64,000 nucleotides of DNA from Clitopilus passeckerianus (lineage: Eukaryota > Basidiomycota > Agaricomycetes > Agaricales > Entolomataceae), in contig CALYLX010000157.1 in the NCBI GenBank assembly GCA_944990035.1, forward strand, positions 248,001 to 312,000. Direction: 5' to 3'. The notes under the pieces were generated by a model. It was not told the DNA's origin, made no database searches, and saw only the letters and a program-made list of their open reading frames with translations. Of the stretch, positions 35,596-46,536 are shown one piece after another. Made by a program: the position numbers and the translations under genes. Numbering within the stretch: the first letter of the stretch is position 1; the number at the start of each line of letters is the position of its first letter.

Positions 35596-35901
35596 ATGGC
35601 AGATAATTTCTGTGCAATATGTGTAACCGTTTGTTGTGATATCGTTGCTGGTGGATGCCTCGACTTTTTGTCTATCAGTACGGCTTATCGGCACTTCGTG
35701 CTTCCATGGACATTCTGACATCCCTCACTAGGACATGCATGTGTTGCAGAACTCTGTGACTGCCTATTCAACTGCCCCTGCAAGTGCTGCTCGAACGATA
35801 GTCAGGGGCACGACACCTTGAATGAGAGGGAGCGTCTAATTCCAGAGGTACGGGAAGAACCCAGCCCACATCCTGCTATGCAGGTGACGAGTGGTTCATA
35901 A
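35596..35901 (+). CDS. Small cysteine-rich protein of unknown function (2 exons, 83 aa)
   Basis: Short gene too small for ordinary gene-finding filters. Exons 35596-35677 and 35732-35901 join with a GTACGG donor and a CACTAG acceptor; 252 bp in total, 84 codons with stop. The protein starts MADNFCAICVTVCCDIVAGG and has 12 cysteines in its first 50 residues (FC..C...CC......C, then AC....CDC...CPCKCC) followed by a hydrophilic, acidic tail (ERERLIPEVREEP). No classical signal peptide is present; the paired cysteines between hydrophobic residues suggest membrane attachment by palmitoylation, or a metal-binding role. I recall similar short Cys-rich proteins in Agaricomycetes but no named domain. 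It is divergent from SAC3 (254 bp between start codons) and convergent with the KRE6-like gene. Model supported by frame and composition, not by homology that I can prove. Confidence 0.62.
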
Positions 35902-36425
35902 AATGAGCAGCTGGAGTAGTGAGGAACTTTCCGGTGAGGCCAAATTTGGAACATGGATGAACTAGATTGACTTTAGGCCATCTTAGAAGATCAGGACTGT
36001 ATCTATATTCCCCGAATTGTGTAATAATAAATTCATGAATACCCGTAAAAACGTTTGAACACTCCGCGACAACAACTTTCCTGTCACTCACGATCGACGT
36101 CTGATGTTGCATGGCACCACATTTGCTCAAGACAAACCCTCCTGGCAACACATTGTGGCACCAGTACAGTCTTTTACGTCTTGTGGCAACTCATGATCAA
36201 GACCGTTTCTCCACGTCCCAAATTACTCTAGCAGGAATTATCCAAGGTAATGTATTGCTCAAAGTGCAAACTATACAGTAATGGAGGTGCTAATCATGAT
36301 GCATATGCAGTGGCCAATGTCCGTGATAAAACAGCAGTCGAATCCTCTCATGGCAGTGAATAAGTTATAGTAATAAGAACCCATGGGGCCGCTCAGAAAT
36401 GGCGTCTCTACAAGGCCAATTTCTT

Positions 36426-38706
36426 CTAACATTTCTGCCACATCTTGACCGAGTCACTGCCGAGTTCGGGTCAATCAACTGTTCAAACGACAGAAGAACG
36501 ATATACTCACATAACCATAGCTCGATCTTCAACAGTGGTGGGCCAAGTTGGAAGCCACTGGCTTCGGCCTCTCCAGAAATCGAGCATAGGAGCTAAAGGG
36601 TGTTAATCTCAACCAAGGTTTATGCCATTGCATGAAGGTCACTCACTTTGCGATTGATCAAGCCAAGGCTTGTCACCAGCTCGGTCCGGGAACCATCCGT
36701 TAGTACCTCCAACAGCGACGTTCAAGATGAGGTAGAAGGCTATAGATATTTCGTCAGTGGTCATTCCCTGACACTAACAACTTGGCCTACATTGATCGAA
36801 AGGTGCGGAATTCGTCCCATTAATCCAAGGGTTCTCAAGAATGACTGATTGTGATCCATTTTGGATGACAGCCGGGAAGTCACCGCGCTCCCAGAATGAT
36901 TGCTTGCTGGTTTTCAGAACAGGAAGGGTGTAATGCAAACGAGTGTCTACATAAATTCGGCTTTGAGGCGAGTCAGCCCAAACCGGTATACGAAAACTGC
37001 GGCCAACGTACATGAAGTCTTCCTGCCACTCCAACGCATAGGTATGGAAGTCAGAAGCATACGACCCTCTTCGTAACTTCCATGCTCCATAGGTCTTGGA
37101 CACAGCGTTGAGCCAAGTCACAGGGCCCCAGTTGAGCGATCCTCTGATCCAGTCTGATCCCCTGCGGAAGTGGGGTTCAATAATGACAAGGAGAACAGCC
37201 ATTTTACGAAACCGCTTACTGTCTCGGGTATCGAGGCCCATTTCCACGAGCTTCCATAATGTCAATTTCACCTATAGAAGACGAGCAGATCAGTACGCGA
37301 AGCTGGAGTCGAAGACAAGGATCCAGTCCGGGCTCACCGCTGAGAGGCCACGGTCCATACTTGTTGTCGACGGGAAGCATCCAGATGGCAGGCCACAGCT
37401 GTGTTCAATTAACAAGTCAGTTCACCCCATGCGCAGAAATAGATCAAATCGAGCTAACCCAATCACCAGTAGGAATCTTGGCTCGGACTTCGACTCGTCC
37501 GTACTTGATGCTAGCGGTCTTGCGGGTGCTAATCCTTGCGCTCTGGACCGGGTTGATGATTTGTCCGCTTGTAGAGTTGCTGGTGGCTGAGCACGCCTTG
37601 TAGTAGTCTGCAGCGTCGAAATCAGCATCGGCGCCGATCAGACTCGTGTTGGTAGATGAAGCAGAGGAAGACCCAGGAAGCGCGCTGGTATATGAACTAC
37701 CATGCGTGATGTTGTATGTGCATCCTGTAATGTTATAAACAGTGCCATCCTCAACCGCAGCCTCTCCAATGTTATCAGACGTAAGCGTGGGCACGATATA
37801 GAGATGTCCGTTGGCAACAAAAGAATTATTCTTGGACGCAGTGGTCATCTCGAATTCACCGTTCCTAAAAAACTGCTCAGCCACTGCCGTCACGAGGAAC
37901 GAAATAGGAACGAACCCAAACCCACTCATATCCACCTCTCGGAAGAACTTCCCGTTATCACCGAAGACGCCATCCTCAGACTCAAAGTTTTCGTCAAGGA
38001 CCAGGCACAGGTTCCCTTTCATGAGAGGAACGTCATACCACCCTAAGTAGCATCGAAATGCGCCAGCGACGATCCCAAGGAACGCGACCGCATAAGTCAA
38101 ATAATATGCGATGTTGGCGTAAGGGTCGCGTTCTTTAGTCCAAGGCTTGTCGATAGGGCCTATCGCAGACAACATAGTCGATTTGGGTCGCTGACGTTCG
38201 ACCTTGGTGTTGTTCGTGAGCGGTGAGAGACTGCCATGGATCGTGAGGGGACGAGGAGGGGGCGAAGTGAATGTCTCTCGTAGGCGGGTTGTTGATGCTC
38301 GTGGGGAGCCAATTGAGCCTAGATCGGCCGTGCTGGGCCTACTGCTGGACAAACGTGTAAAATCGACCACACTGGGTGTTCGTGAGCTCCGTGAAATCGT
38401 ATCAGGGAAAGGGAATTGTGAAGCATGCTGGAGGATGTCGCTCGGAGTAACCCCAGGAGTAGAGCCAACACTGATGATACTACCAGGAGGTGAGAAGGGA
38501 TTTTGTACGTTGCCAAATGTTTGGCTACGAGGGGTCAATGGAGGCGATTCCCCGTTGATGAGAGCACTGGATCCGCTTCTGGAGTGCAAGCCTGAGGAAG
38601 ACGGTCGAGACTCAGCGTCGCCGTCTCCAACAACAAAGCGGCGCTGATGAGGAGCTGCTAATGTTTGAGTAGCCTCCTGTGCGTCAACGAGCTCTGTCTT
38701 GGACAT
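36426..38706 (-). CDS. KRE6/SKN1-type GH16 beta-glucan synthesis protein (8 exons, 628 aa)
   Basis: Type II membrane glycoside hydrolase family 16 protein needed for beta-1,6-glucan of the cell wall, acting in the ER/Golgi or at the cell surface. Exons from the 5' end: 37459-38706, 37338-37398, 37220-37271, 37012-37161, 36791-36960, 36647-36739, 36511-36592, 36426-36456. The N-terminal 190 residues are Ser/Pro-rich and cytosolic, followed by one transmembrane helix (YYLTYAVAFLGIVAGAF). The catalytic domain has NGEFEMTTASKNNSF, LWPAIWMLPVDNKYGPWPLS, the active-site GEIDIMEARGNGPRYP (nucleophile and acid/base Glu in EIDIME), YVDTRLHYTL and LNVAVGGTNGWFPD, and ends SVKMWQKC, all typical of this subfamily. 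Several N-glycosylation sequons lie in the lumenal part. Length is near the usual 600-720 aa. The 51-bp intron 36961-37011 has no stop and preserves frame. Confidence 0.92.
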
Positions 38707-41700
38707 TTTGCGAGGAACACCTTTCAGAGACGTAGACCGCAGTACGCAACCAGAGGCTGAGAAGGCTGGGAGGAATGCTTAAGTATTACCTTCGAATCAC
38801 AAATTGACATCCTTCTTCATCCGCATTGAAGTCGTTCCCAAGATGGGCCATCTGCCTGTCCAAAAGATTGTTCTGCGTTCCTGGCCTTCAATTACCTTGC
38901 GAACGGATCTGGCGGATGGCAGAATGGATCTCGCCACGACTTTGCAGCCGGATGGATAAAGTTCTTGATTACCCTCTCAGGTACTGCCCGCGGTTAGACA
39001 GCTGTTGTTTTGGCTCTTTTCAGCACGAACTTCGAAGTGAACTGACCTGCGTTAAGATAACCAAAAGGCGAACCGGCGCACGGTTGCCTCAAGTCTGCGC
39101 GTCAGCTTGTGGGAGGGACTTAGGCAGGCGCTTGTTCACTCTGAAATATTGTCACAGAACATTCCATCAACGATCAAGATACGGCAAAAGTACGGATATT
39201 TGTCGATCCAGATCCATCCAGCTATCGCGTATCTGGTTTTCTGTGTTCATCGGGATCACACTCCATGTACATTGTAAAGTTGTATAATGTAGACTTCCAC
39301 CATGCCGCGGCATGCTTTGAGCGACCCGCAGTTTCATGCAGGAATAGCGGTTGCAAATAGACGGTACTCAATTGTAGCGAATTTTCACAGTATCTCATTT
39401 CGCATGGAAATGAATTCTTCTTTGGAATTGGTCCCGCCTATAGCGGTGGTATTGTGAGCAGCATTCAGGGGGAATATCGATGCCTGCGGTACGTGGGCAT
39501 GGCCATGCAGGCATGTCATAAGTGTCCATGCTGGCGCTTCTATGTCATTAAGCGATCAAGGGGCCATAACGTTGAGTGTTATCGTGTAGTCTCTTGTTCA
39601 ACAAATAAAACGCCAGTATACAGGTGATAGAGAGACCAAGCTCTACCGGCAACTGAGAAAATTTTCAGCCCGTAGATAGGAGAAGGAAACATCGTATCGC
39701 AGATAACTTATCCTTGATAGCAGTGCGCCATGAAGATATTAGTATAGAGGAGGGCACCACCGTTCATACTTGGCGCCATTAATATCGAAATAAGTCCTTG
39801 GAACTCGGCAAACCCAGTCTTGGAAGGATTTCTGGGATTCCACAGGATACGCGTACGATCTCAACGTTCCAGCCAATCGCTGCACCGGTTGAAGCATGGG
39901 AAGACGTGGTGATTGGGAGCGGGAAGAAGACTTGCTTCTATGATGCCACTTTGATCGGAGTCCGGACGCTCGCATACTGTCCGAAACCTGACCTCTGCCG
40001 TCTTTGGATTCATACCAGTGAGTTCCATTGCGCCGTGAATCAGAACGAAGACCGATAAGCTATCTAGCTACATGGCGTCGAGGATGCCCCCTCATTCGGC
40101 AGCTTCGAATTGCTATCGCACAGATGCAATGATACGTCTACATGGCTTCGGCATACACTCACACACCATATGTGGGCAGGCAGATGAGAGCCAGAATATA
40201 TTTAGAAGACATGGAGGATGCACTAATTGAAGAACAATTTACACTTCAGGAACCCGTATAATGTGCAAACTCAGTCCTGCAGGAGTCAGACTCTAGCTCA
40301 TACCATTGGTTATCGGAGAAACACAGAGACACGTTTGCGAGCTAGTTGCCTGGATTCGCACCCGGAATTCCTCAGCGAGACGATAAGACGCAGAGCATTT
40401 CAGGGGAACCATACCTGGCATACAAGCCTGACGTTAGTCTTCTGAAGATTGAAAGTCGCAATGCAATGTAGTCGGAGTGATAAGCCAGATTACTCCCTAC
40501 TAACTCCTAGCAATGCATTATGAATGCCGATAACAAGAGAACGTGTGGTCCAGGGTAGCATGCCTCCCTCGAGGAATCAGAGGAAAATGAATTCGAGGGT
40601 AAGTTCGAGTTGATTCCCATCGGCAATGTTTGAATAAGAACAGCCGTCGGCGTTCACCCTGTATAGATTGAGTTCGCGGGATGCAGCTTTCGGCCTCATT
40701 GGTTCAAAGCGGCTTACTACATTGTCTATTGGGATCGCGGCGCAGAATACTGCGCACGTCTGTGGAATCTTGCCACCATGTTCAGATAAAACAATGACCT
40801 TCTTTACAGAAGACTTGTCTCTGCGCACGGTCGGCCTCACGAATATGGCGAGTGAGCGATCGCATGCAAGCATCCGTACCTGTGCAAATTGTGCGGAGGA
40901 AGTTGAACAAAGCACGATGGCTGCTTGATCGGAGGTCACAGAGTTCTCAATATGTTAAAGGCGCGATAAACTCACGAGTGTTCAAGCATGTTATCCATGT
41001 TGAGGCTACCATATCATGAAGAAATGACATGATTATGACAGTCTTTGGCTCTCTCTATCTCCATTGTGGCGGGCCGCCGTTACGCTCAGTAAAGCCGATC
41101 ATAAACGTCAAGACTTGCAGACAGTGCCCTGACAGCATCAGATGAAGTTTGGACAGAATCGATCCTCGCATACCTCGTTCAAGAATAGATCGCTGATTGA
41201 GTGAGCATAGAAAGTGCTTTGCGCCTCGGCTTATCGAAAACGTTGCAAGACGTATAAACTTGGATGTCAGAACCATGCTGTGGCCACACCGGACTTCTCA
41301 CCGTGAAATAAGTTCTAACTCGCAGTCAGGAACATACCCCGGTAGGGGTCATTAAGCTGTATGGAGACCCTTCATTGCCAGGAGTTTGTGCCGTGAATCA
41401 ACCTGTTGTTGACTTGACAAGTAGATATATGCAGAAACCAGGTTGTTTCCGCGGACGTTGTATCAGGAACTTGTTTTATAAATACACCTGTAAAAGGTGA
41501 TTTTTGGTTGTGAGGCACAGTAGGATTGTTGGAAGTATAATTGAAGCCTGAGGTTTGTTTGTTCGACGTGAATGAACGTTGCTGGGCAGCTTGACAGTAG
41601 CGAGGGCTTGGTAAACAGACGCAAACACCGGCCTGACGGTCGCCCACTGCCATCCTCTGCCTTCTATTCTCACGTCGTGCACGTTCAATGCCTAATCCCA

Positions 41701-42430
41701 TGGAATTTGAGGAAATCTACGAGCCATTGTGGCGGGATCCCGAACCGACAGTGACCTCTTTGGTGCCCTTGTCCCACAAACCGGTTCAGATTCACACCAA
41801 GAGTCGTTGTAAGACTGGCAGCCTACCATTTTTCATTATCACCTTGACGGACCAGGTTGAAGCATATGGCCAGCGAGCTTCCTCCTCCTTTCGGTGCACT
41901 GCGTTCGCTTGGGTCATTGTATCAATTTCTCGTGGAGCGTTCCTTCATACTTCTTAATTATCTCGGCTGTTTTGCGATCGAGCAATTCAAGCAAAATAAA
42001 CCCCCGGCCCATGCAAGGATTCCAAGTGAACTTGACGTCGAAGGATCAAAACTCGATGGCCAGAGTGCGGAATATCGGTTGGCGATTGTGCCTATCTGCC
42101 GAGGTAAATTTGCAAGAACCGTTGGTTCTTGAGATTCATCTATCAACCGGATGGCGTGCATAGCCTGCCATGGTTCATCCGCGATTCTCCTCCATATCAG
42201 GGTGGCCCAGGTCTCATCTGGTATCTGCTGGCAGACGTGAATAATACATCGCCGTGTTTGTTTGCCGATTCCTTACAGTGATTGTGCCCGATTCAGCTCG
42301 ACCTTTTGAGAATTCTTCTTAAAACTCGAGCCTTGCTCCGAAGCATCTGCTTCTTTGAGGGTCCCTTCACGTAGCTAACAGTCGGTTTGCAGCGACCTCA
42401 TCGTCTTGTAAACTCCTGTGACCGCCTATC
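38707..42430. other. Long intergenic region between divergent cell-wall genes
   Basis: About 3.7 kb between the KRE6-like gene and the glycosyltransferase, which are transcribed away from each other. Open frames are short. On the minus strand 39739-39975 ends with CRVPRTYFDINGAKYERW, which has the look of the C-terminal strand pair of DUF6593-type small proteins, but I could not find convincing upstream exons. On the plus strand 41688-42163 holds two overlapping frames (one starting MPNPMEFEEIYEP) that cannot be spliced in frame. I call no gene here. Confidence 0.4.
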
Positions 42431-45400
42431 ATGGACTACGATTCCTTCGATGCTGTCCTTCATTGGATATTCCGTTCAGTGAGTATGCATATCCTGTGTC
42501 TATTCTACGCGTGATATGAACACGTAGCTCTGCCTCTGTTCCTGTGCCAAAAACTATAACTGATCTTCTTTATCTAGACACAAGGTGATGCTTGGTTCAA
42601 GCCCTCAGAGGAGAATATCTCCGCTGGTGTCTGCCTAAGGGTTGACCCTGGCCAATTTCGAGTGTTCCCGTATGAAAACCCATATCTTGCGCCTTTCGAG
42701 GCCGCCGTACGTGCTCTGAACCCTTTGGTCGCTGTCAAAGTACGCAGTGCAGCTGTCAACTCAGCTCTGGGTCTCATGTAAGTTATCTCTTGATTACAAG
42801 GGATTCAGGGTTCTGATGGGCTTGGTGACAGACCTGATGATGCCACGGCTATCTATATCGACCATGACACTCGTATTCAAATACTCGAAACCATGGGCCA
42901 TCTACCCAAAGCTGACAAAGAGCAATGCGGCGCTTTCATCGTGAGTATGTTATTCTCCTTTTTGACCTTGACTGACCACTTTTGTAGCGCGATGAACGCG
43001 TATTGGTGGTTTGGTCCGACGATCTTGACCACGTTATCCCCTTGTGTTCTGAGTTTGACGAAAAGTTGATGAAACTCGTCTGGCGTTCTCGTCATACCAC
43101 GCCCTCGGTTGTCACGTCTGCCGCCACTTCTATCTCCCCTTCAACAACAGCTTCGAATGTCAATCTCAATGAAAAAGGCGTACACCGTCCGATCACGGTT
43201 ACTGATGCCGTGGCTGCAGTTACCCTCGCTGAGAAGGAAGCAGCAAGTCCTCCAAAACAGGCTGAACAGTCCAAGAAATCACGTTTCTGGAATTTCAACT
43301 GGAAGTTGTCGAAGGACCTGCCATCTGTTACCGCTTCAGGGGACGCGGAGAAAGGTACTTCGTCGCGGAAAAAGCGTCCGATGAGGTTATTTGCACCCGT
43401 GTATGACGGGCTCGGTCTTGGCTTGTCAACATGTGAGCAATCCAAACTAAGTGTCATGTACCACCAGGAATGCTGATTATGAATTCCAGTCTTCATTGCT
43501 AGCGGCCTCACGGTCGCCCTTCAGGAGTGGCGCTTGGATGGAGATTATACGCGTTTTGCACTTCTAGCCACGACGCCTTTCCTCATCTGTGTTTCCCTGG
43601 TAAGAATTCATGCATCCCACGTCTCTACAAATAACTAAGCTCCTGCTAGTTCTTCTCTCTCCAAATTGTGATCAACCTTTCGTTCATGTATGTGGATAAA
43701 TCCGTCTTGAACGACTGAATTTAAACTCTCTCTAGCATTGGACCTGTAGCTCAGTACCATGAGAACTCGCGCTACTACTCTGCGATCAAGCCAGAGGCCA
43801 TCGCAGAAGTCGACTCACAGTTGCCTCATGTCACCATCGAGATGCCCGTCTACAAAGAGAGCCTGGAAGAGACGATGTATGATTCTATCAGCGTACTTTG
43901 AACGCCGCTCACCTGTCGTGTTCCAGCGCACCATCCGTGTATTCGCTCAAGAAGGCCATGCAAACGTATGCACGCCAAGGCGGCACCTCAGCTATCTTCG
44001 TCCATGATGACGGCCTTCAGCTCATTAGCGAGGAAGAGCGGGAAAAGCGAATCTCATTCTATGCGGATCACAACATCGGCTGGGTTGCTCGTCCTGGACA
44101 CTCGAATGACCCGGATGGGTACAAGCGTGCTGGTCGCTTCAAGAAGGCGTCAAACATGAACTATGGTTTACAGGTGCGTGAACCCCGTTATAGAGAGATC
44201 TCCCTGCTTATGGTTGTGACCAGCTGTCCCTCTTGATGGAGAAGCATATCGTCGAACTTGAAAATTCAGGAGAGCTCATTGAAGAAATCGAGGAGAAGGC
44301 TTTAGAGCTAGCGATCGAAGAAACCTATCTGAACACTGGCGAACGATGGAGACCCTGGGCTTGCAACGCCAGATCCATCCGTATGGGTGATGTTGTCCTC
44401 ATCGTCGATTCCGACACCATTGTACCAGAGGTAGGCTCTTGTTCTTGGTCCTTCGCCTTACATTGTCTTACCCTACGCTAGGATTGCTTCCGCGATGCTG
44501 CTCGGGAGTTGGCTGAATGCCCTGAAGTTGCCATCATTCAGCACGAGTCTGGTAGGTTTCCGTTCTATCTCCTTGGTTCACCAACTGACGCTGTAACGTT
44601 TAGATGTCATGCAGGTCGCTCATCATTACTTTGAGAACGGTATCGCGCACTTTACAAGGCGTATAAACAAGTGTATCTCGATGGGCTGCGCTAATGGAGA
44701 GGTTGCGCCTTTCGTGGGTCACAACGCCTTCTTGAGGTGGTCGGCCATCCAGGAGGCTGCCTTTGTTGACGTTGATGATGGCATCAAAAAGATTTGGTCC
44801 GAATCAAACGTCTCCGAGGACTTCGACATGGCACTCCGTCTTCAACTCAAGGGTTATATCATTCGATGGGCTACCTATTCTGAGGGTGGATTCAAGGAGG
44901 GAGTGTCCTGACCGCTGACGATGAGCTCAATCGTTGGCAAAAATATTCCTATGGTAAGATCATGTCTTCATTGCGTGTGCATTATTCTCACCATAATTCG
45001 CAGGTTGTAACGAGCTCATCTTCAACCCACTCATTTCATGGTGGCGACTTGGCCCTATCACCAAGCAACTCCGACTATTCGTATGGTCTGATGCCCCCGT
45101 TCATTACAAGATCACCATGATGTCCTACATGTTCTCCTACTACGGAATTGCAGCTTCCGCCGTTCTTTCTCTCCTCAACTACCTCTTACTCGGATGGGCT
45201 CTTGACGTCGACGCCTACTATATCCACAGTTTCGAGATTTGGCTTGCGGTCACAGTCGTATTTCCCGGAGCAGGCAACCTGGGCTTCACGCTTTTGGAGT
45301 ATCGCCTCGGCCAGCGCGATCTTCTAAGTGCAGTCATTGAGAACCTCACTTGGATTCCATTCTTGTACGTCATCCCGATCATCGTTCAGTCTTTCATTCT

Positions 45401-45874
45401 CACCTTAGGCTTTTCTGTCCAGCTTCTTCTTTTTCGGTGGCCTAAGCATTCATTTGTCGACCGCTCTGCTCGCTCATTTGTTCTCGTATAACATTACTTG
45501 GGGCGCCACTAAGAAGGTCAGTTTAGAAACACTTAGTCGCCTTGGGCTTGGAACTGACATCATTCTGATTACAGGAAGTCGAGCGGTCGAACTTTTGGAA
45601 AGAAGTTCCGCGCATTTGGAACAGGTTCTGGCTGGCATTCGTCCTCTGCTTCGCTGCTATTGCGGGTATGATCGTCCTCTCAACCTCATTGGTGCCTCCT
45701 GAATGGCAAATTCCTGGCGCATCTTGGGCCGTCATAATGCCCCTCGCGTAAGTAATCAATATGCTGTTTTGACGACCCATTTGTCTGATGCCCATTATTT
45801 CTAGTCTTGTCGCAGGCACGCATATTCTCTGGCCGCTTGTCCTGAACCCGTACCTTATGGTGTTCTCTTACTAA
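42431..45874 (+). CDS. Multi-pass family 2 glycosyltransferase, apparent one-base frameshift (15 exons, about 895 aa)
   Basis: Processive-type GT2 polysaccharide synthase-like enzyme of the plasma membrane or Golgi. Exons: 42431-42478, 42578-42777, 42832-42940, 42988-43432, 43490-43599, 43650-43687, 43736-43876, 43927-44173, 44224-44430, 44482-44551, 44604-44953, 45004-45388, 45423-45516, 45575-45747, 45805-45874. Two N-terminal helices precede the GT-A domain: HVTIEMPVYKE, FVHDDGLQLI, VLIVDSDTIVPED (DxD), SDVMQVAHHYFENG, GHNAFLRW, SEDFDMALRLQ and an RWQKYSYG that serves as the QxxRW equivalent. About five helices follow. The exons sum to 2687 bp, one short of a multiple of three. In exon 11 the frame runs into TGA at 44909-44911 after GGFKEGVS, while the next residues (LTADDELNRWQKY) are well conserved in the next frame: a single C seems missing near 44907. 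This is either a real null mutation or a sequence error. Product sugar unknown. Confidence 0.82.
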
Positions 45875-46536
45875 TAGCATATCACGCCTTTTTCATTCAC
45901 CAAGTTGTTCCTCACTCTCTGTACAAACTCGCCTACTGCTCCTGGATCTCCGCACACTCTTTTCATGGACACATTCTTTGCCTCACCACTAGAAATTTTG
46001 GAGAATTCTATATACCAGTGCGATGGACTTTTTGGGTACTTCATAGCTTACCGATCATAAATATTACTTTCCCTGTACAAATTGTATCCTTAACTACCTG
46101 TCATAATTTATGGTTGTCTCACCAGTAGCGTAACGTCCGTGTGCTCGCGTCGGATCCCCGGACGTTGACAGAGTATCGCATTTTTCACGGGTTGCTCAGC
46201 CACGACATGTAGTTGATTCTCATACACCTTGTTCAATCGATTGTTGGACCTTGTGCATTGACATTCACTGGCACGATGCCCTGACTGTGACTCAGTATCT
46301 AGAGTCCATCAACTCGGATTCGCGTGAGAATACATGGGTTTTGTACTTTGAACTGCACTTCGAACTGGATGGAACATTTCTTCACATGCAACAGGCATTT
46401 TGAGGGAAAGAAACAGTAGTACAACAAATTGCAATAAACGAAAGTAAGAAATTGGGAAAATACACATTCTCCTAGTTATAGAGTCCACATTGTCCAGAAC
46501 CGTTTGCCAATATATACCGAATAATATAGGATGGAA
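45875..46536. other. Intergenic region between convergent genes
   Basis: About 660 bp between the stop codons of the glycosyltransferase and the copper radical oxidase. It should contain both polyadenylation regions. No gene or repeat seen. Confidence 0.5.

Noticed and set aside
41688..42163. Two overlapping plus-strand frames that might be exons of one gene
   Set aside because: No donor/acceptor pair joins them in frame and no family feature is visible.
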